From the NCBI GenBank assembly GCA_014925825.1, contig JACGCK010000152.1, positions 1-64,000 on the forward strand: a DNA stretch of 64,000 bases. The letters are read 5' to 3'. The DNA comes from Pholiota molesta. Its lineage: Eukaryota > Basidiomycota > Agaricomycetes > Agaricales > Strophariaceae. The notes beneath the pieces are model-generated. The model was given only the letters and a program-made list of their open reading frames with translations. It ran no database searches and was not told the DNA's origin. Each line of letters opens with the position of its first letter. Position 1 is the first letter of the stretch. Below, in pieces: positions 58,912-64,000 of this stretch. The translations under genes and the position numbers were made by a program.

Positions 58912-61075
58912 AGGACTTTCGTGTCAACAAATCGAGGCAGCAGAAGATGGATTGCTCTTCTTTGAGTTTGTATAGTAGTTGTAGTCTCTATGATGAACCT
59001 TCTGAGACATGTACCTGATTTCTTATGTATATAGAGCATCGAGTCTGAAAGGAGAATCGACATTGGCGCACCTAAAGAGCATGGTTTAGTAAAGAACAAG
59101 TCGAACGGTATGAGCTGGACATGTATGACAGGACACCGAAAAATGGGATCGTATATTCTGTAGCTGTAGTGCGCTGGTCGAATATTTAGGGGAAATACGC
59201 GCTTCTCAATCTCTATGTCAAGAAGGCAGTGTTAGTAGAAGGCGTAGGTAAACCGAGGTGTTTCATCAACTGTGGGCACAGTTTACTAGCTTTGGAGAGG
59301 GTGTTTTTTTTTTTTTTTTGCATTGTAGACTTGCTCCAATGAGATATGTATGCATCAGTTCACATACGACTTGGAGGGTAAACGTAAATATGATCATGAT
59401 GGAAAGAGAAGAAGGATATTGAAGGGCCGACTCGCTGATTCTTTGACTTCTTGGTGTCGAAATTCAGCTTCGATTTCGTTAGAGATTGGTCATAGAATAC
59501 GTGTGAGTGTTGTGCAAATAGCATCCAGACTATTTATATCGGGCCGATGGTACAATAGTGTTATGGTTCGGACAAGAAGTATGTTGGAGCGGCAGAAAGA
59601 GACGGGGAGTGAATGTAAGAGATGAAGATAACTTCGTCGAGAGTGGCGAAAGGAATCGAGTGTACGATAGCTGGGCCATCGAGCGCTGATTGAACATCAC
59701 CATGGGCTCGTTTCGATTACGCATTGGCTGTATTAAAATGAAGGGTCTGACCGTCTGTCGAAAAGCTTGACTAACGAGGTAATCACGCTATCCGCGGGCA
59801 CATACCTGCCTATCCAACGCGCGAAGTTCTTTTCACACCGATAGTTACTCGCGCGGAAATTGAGAGTCCAAAGATACGACATGTCCATGTGCTAGGCCAC
59901 AAGCTGTGCGAGTTCATGGGCATATATTGGTAGGCCTGTTCAAAGAATCAATAGACTTTGATTTACGTGCAGCAGTCGTGGAGCGAGTATAAACCGATAG
60001 GAGATACCCAAATGTCATCCATTCCAGCAACTTGGGCCATATACTACACGTGAAGTCGAAGAGCAGTTATTTGGCAGTTATCAGAGCAGGTGCTTGGACG
60101 ACTCAAGGCATGCCGGCGCAGTGAAGGAGGGAATGTGATGCCGCAATTAGGCATGAATGGGCTATACAGCTCTTGACTTTATTATGTCCAAAGGAGCTCC
60201 TTGCGTGAAATTAATGAATACGATTCCCGTCGAGGTTGGATTTGATCCTTGTCCTCAGCTAAGAGGACTAGTCGCACGTCCTCTGGTCAGAAGTGGTCAG
60301 CCGACCTTTGCTGGGCACAACTGATGTCAGATTTGGTTGCGCCAAATTTGGCTGACGCATAAATTGTGGAATTGGCGACGTTTACGGTCTATTCGTACAC
60401 AGCCGCGTGTGTGTATTTTCTTCCATCTGTTTGTACCCTGGGGTTGATTCTTTATGCGCGTACTTGGCGCGTACCCACTACAGGTTGCTTCAGGTTGATT
60501 TGTAGATCAAATTGACAAGAAAGGTATGAAAGGGAGCAGAATTGGCCTGTTTCTAGAAGGATACTAGTGGTATGAGGAGAGCGCAACGTGTTCGAGGATA
60601 GGTTGGGAGATGGTTCAAATAAAGTTTCGGAGTCTGAAGGGGTGTGGCCTCATTGAACGCAACATCCGATCGGCATCGGGTTTGTTTGGCAACATCTTCA
60701 GGAGATTGTGTGTCCATCCCAAACTATCGCCAGTATGGCACTTCAGACAACTCTCATGACTCTTTAAATATTCAAACTTGAGTGCAGCGCAAGCGGAACC
60801 AGGTTACAGAGGATTCTGTGAGATTTAAAACGACCCGGGAACAAACATGAGGCAGTTAGTTGTATTTGTTTGTAATGGATGGCGTTATGATTGGGTTGTT
60901 TGGTCCACTTTGGCACTGTGCCTTCTGTGATTTGCCCCGAGATTCTTGGTTTTGACGAATTCGATTCAGCGTTTCGCCCGCTCGCCCTTTTTCTTTCCCA
61001 TACCGCCACTATCGGCTTTTGGTCTGTCCGTTTCGCTCTCGATTCACGAGCGGGTCTCGCTTGCTGCTGCACAAC
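58912..61075. other. 2.2-kb intergenic region, no gene recognised
   Basis: A run of 18 T lies at about 59,303-59,320. Short ORFs on both strands have no features. CT-rich sequence before 61,076 suits the promoter of the next gene. Confidence 0.45.
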
Positions 61076-64000
61076 ATGGCCACAGACATGGACACCGTTA
61101 TGGGACCGCCGTCCGTCTCACCTCCTTTATCATCCGGACAACTTCAATCCGAGTCGCAACAGGAAATAATCGAATCCCAGAAGAATCTGAAGCGCCGTCA
61201 CAATGAACTTGAAGAGGTATGTCTTAAATTCAATTTGTCTCTACACGGGAAAAGCAAATTGGTGCATATATGTTCACTCACCAACCATACTAGGAATATA
61301 ATTCCGCAACGCAGAATTCTGGAGAACAAAACATCCCATTGCGCGCAGATATAGAGTACGTCCAAGCCTTGCGTTGGGTGGCATTTGTTTTGCTGATCGT
61401 GTTATGCATTTTCGTTTTCCGATGTCATCATTTTTCTCTAGTAACGTACTCCGTGAATTTGGGGAACTCGATAAAATGACCAAGACCGGGTCAAATGGAT
61501 CCCTTACATCGCACTCGGCGACGCCTCAAACGCCTCTTGTGCAGGCTAGTTCGAGTATGTCCCCATCTACTGCTCAAAACACCAAGGCGCGTGTCTTCTT
61601 CATTGCCGACAATGGCAAAGCCAATGCGGATATTCAGATGTATATGAGCGCCTTATGCTGACCTGAAGCTCTCGAAATACAGGTCAGAAGACTCGAAGCG
61701 GACGAGCGCGAACAGGGCCGAAACGAGAAGAACGGGGATTCGGCGTCAGTTGCAGCAAACGGTTCGCCACGGATGCAGGTTCAAACATCACCAGGTCAGT
61801 ATCAAATATCTTTCTTAAACAATCACGTTTAACATATGAATCCTGCTATTCCATTCCCCTTCAATTTACTATATATTTTGTTCGTGCTACAGATCGCGCG
61901 AAGTTTGTTTCACAGCCTGGAACTAGTGCTGATGCTGACGTCGAGATGGAGAATGGGGTGGGCACGAATTTGCATTCCCCGCATTCTTTGAATAGTCAGC
62001 AGGCGCCAGCTGATGGCGCCCAAACTGGTGGTCAGCAAAACCCCAGGCGAATTACCGCACAAGATATTGCGGCCGTTGCTGCGGCAGCAGCTGAAGCAAG
62101 GGCTAGTGTACCTTTTCGAGCACAAGATACACAAGCCGCCAAAGTCAATCCGACTGCTGATGTCGGTACCCATCAAGCTCAGGCCTCAACATCAACATTA
62201 GCGGATGCGTTAGGCCAATCTTCGTCAATTTCTCAGACGGCGCCGTCACAACAATCTATGAACGGAGAGAATCCCACTTCAACAAACATCGCGTCGCCAT
62301 CGATGCCTTCACGTACTCAGATTTTACAACATCCGCCATCTATGGAAAGTATCCTCAAAGTTGCTGAAGCAGCAGTCGCTGCACAAAATGCCGCAAAGTT
62401 AGCTTCTGCTCGTCTACGCCATCGAACGCACCCTGTAGATCCTAATCTTGATCCCAATCTTTCTTCCGGGTCCTCCAATTCGGCTTCTGGTCTGGGGCTG
62501 CGAAGAATGGCAACACTGCGCCAACCCCGGTTCCCAAACCCTCTCCCCCACCCGTGAACACCGAAACCACTAGTTCCAATGCAACAGCCAGTAGCTCTAC
62601 CGCCACGCCTACTAGCTCCGCTACTCCGACCTCAAGTCTAAGCAACAATCCCTATCTCAGTTTGAGCACAAACCTCTTTCGCGAACTCCAGGGTCAACAA
62701 CTCCCACAGGCCATCCTATGCTCATGCCTTATCCTATATTCTACCCCCCCGGTACCCCTGTAACACCAATAGTCCTTCATATCCCATTCCCTATAACCCG
62801 TACTACTACCTCGCCGCTCCCATGCCCGGCCCAAACGGGATGTATCCTCCTCCCCCTGCAAATTTCCACTTCCAGCGCAACAACAGCAACAGCAACAACG
62901 GCCGCCGCCTCCTTCGGAACAGCAGCGCGCCAAACCTAAGCGGTTGAAGGCTCACACCGTCACGACCAGGAGCTTCAGTATCCGATGGTTCCGCGTGATA
63001 AGCAAGGCAAGCCGATGCTGCCGCTCAACGTGGGCATCATGACAGTGATTAATCTCGGTGAAGTATGTATGCGCGAACATTTCATACGAGAGATATATCT
63101 TTCCAGTCGGATATGAAGTGACGAGGTAAGGATATCTATTTGATTATGACTTTACCATATCTGATTTTCTTTCGCCTCTAGACGCTATCTCTCCACCGTG
63201 GACCCTACAATCGAGGTCGTGTATCATTGCACAATTTTGGATGGCGGTGACGGCCCCAAGTTCCAAATCATCCCTTCAGATAGGCCTGATAAACCCATCA
63301 TAGCCGGTACAGCGACAGGTGCTTGGTCGAACATTGTAAAGCAAGCAAACGCTATCCGGAATCGACAGCATTCAAATTCTGTATCTGGCCCAGACTTCTT
63401 TGGCCTCGGTCAGAATACAATCAAACACCTCATTCAAGAACTGCCAAATGCCGACCGTCTTCGTGATTACGTATGGCAGAATTTCGTCGAAGGAGGGTAA
63501 GTGGATTTTACTTGCTGTTTAAACGCGACGTCTAAACGATACACGTTATATAAGACCCCTTGGAGGACGACACGCGGCCGTTATTCCTGCACTACCAGAA
63601 GAGTATGATGCCTCCTTGCCTCTTGGCGCGTACTATCCCAAACGCGACACGAATCCTAATCCTAATGTACCGAGAGGAATGTCCCACTATCCTCAACATA
63701 TCATCGCCCAAGCGGAAGCTCAAAAAAGATTGGCCGCTCAGCAGCAACAGCAGCAACAGCAACAGCAACAACCACCCATTGCTGGTCCGTCAGGATCAGG
63801 TTCCGCCTCATCATCTGCGCCCGCACCCCAACACATCAATCCCCCGAACCCGCAGCACGACCCCGCTCAGATTATGCTCAGCCTTGGAGCAACGGGCAAT
63901 CCTTTGAATATCCACGAGTATCAACCTCCACAGAACCAGAACCATGGTCAGTCCATCTCAGAAGGAGCCGACAAGCGCACAACAAGAAGCGGTGGCATTA
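61076..64000 (+). CDS. FYRN/FYRC-domain nuclear protein (3' end outside window)
   Basis: FYR-domain proteins are chromatin factors (TBRG1, MLL/Set1-type relatives). The start MATDMDTVMGPPSVSPPLSS leads to a short helical segment (QEIIESQKNLKRRHNELEE), a long Ser/Gln/Ala-rich disordered region with ITAQDIAAVAAAAAEARA, and a basic KPKRLKAHTVTTRSFS. The FYRN part is MLPLNVGIMTVINLGE with YIFPVGYEVTRRYLS. FYRC follows as YHCTILDGGDGPKFQIIPS, ATGAWSNIVKQANAIRNRQ and FFGLGQNTIKHLIQELP. After FYRC comes a polyGln run (about 63,743-63,772). One-base losses occur near 62,500 and 62,982, and more are likely between 62,560 and 62,940. The gene runs off the window. Confidence 0.85.

Noticed and set aside
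1..64000. CRISPR arrays, operons, rRNA genes, telomeric repeats
   Set aside because: None seen; the sequence is intron-rich eukaryotic nuclear DNA.

Overview
This window is nuclear DNA of a filamentous basidiomycete, most likely an Agaricomycete. Genes are dense and on both strands, almost all are split by 45-75 base GT-AG introns, and several families are typical of mushroom-forming fungi: a DUF2235/Tle1-like hydrolase, DUF6534-type and other polytopic membrane proteins, an E2-like/F-box fusion, a PF13813-type wax-synthase-like acyltransferase, and small secreted proteins in tandem. I assigned function from motifs and family memory only; no search was run.

Left end (1-11,000) is mobile DNA. 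A complete DNA transposon occupies 247-6655. It has 13-bp perfect terminal inverted repeats, an 8-bp target-site duplication, and one large intron-containing minus-strand gene whose exons join without a break. Its product has the catalytic layout of the P-element/THAP9 superfamily, plus an N-terminal zinc finger and a C-terminal PHD-like finger. It sits inside a tandem array of about 183-bp units. To its right lies a 5'-truncated tyrosine-recombinase retroelement (RT-RNase H ORF, then overlapping recombinase ORF) with a 103-bp direct repeat at its 3' end.

Middle (11,000-31,500) is largely a minus-strand run of conserved genes: a Ste7/MEK-type MAP kinase kinase, a multi-pass membrane protein, a DUF2235 hydrolase, AMP deaminase, ORC6 and an unrecognised protein, followed by a poorly resolved stretch with a Ser/Thr-rich surface-protein-like ORF.

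Region 31,500-39,500 holds an A1-family aspartic protease gene split by about 2.1 kb of GC-rich DNA that carries a decayed isoprenylcysteine-methyltransferase-like gene, then EBP2 (ribosome biogenesis) and a conserved secreted protein. Region 40,000-50,200 holds a hypothetical gene, an E2-like/F-box protein, a nickel/cobalt transporter, the MBOAT-type acyltransferase and a CTK2-like cyclin. Region 51,000-58,900 holds a DUF6534-like membrane protein, a tandem segmental duplication carrying two copies of a small secreted protein, an SDR remnant and an alpha/beta hydrolase. The window ends inside a FYRN/FYRC chromatin protein.

Two observations stand out. First, the P-superfamily-like transposon appears intact and has an unusual domain set. 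Second, nearly every conserved host gene shows single-base deletions (about 20 seen, usually in short homopolymers). Because these hit essential single-copy genes, consensus error is likelier than gene decay, and many gene models here cannot be translated straight through. Gene starts and ends below are therefore outer limits of spliced models.
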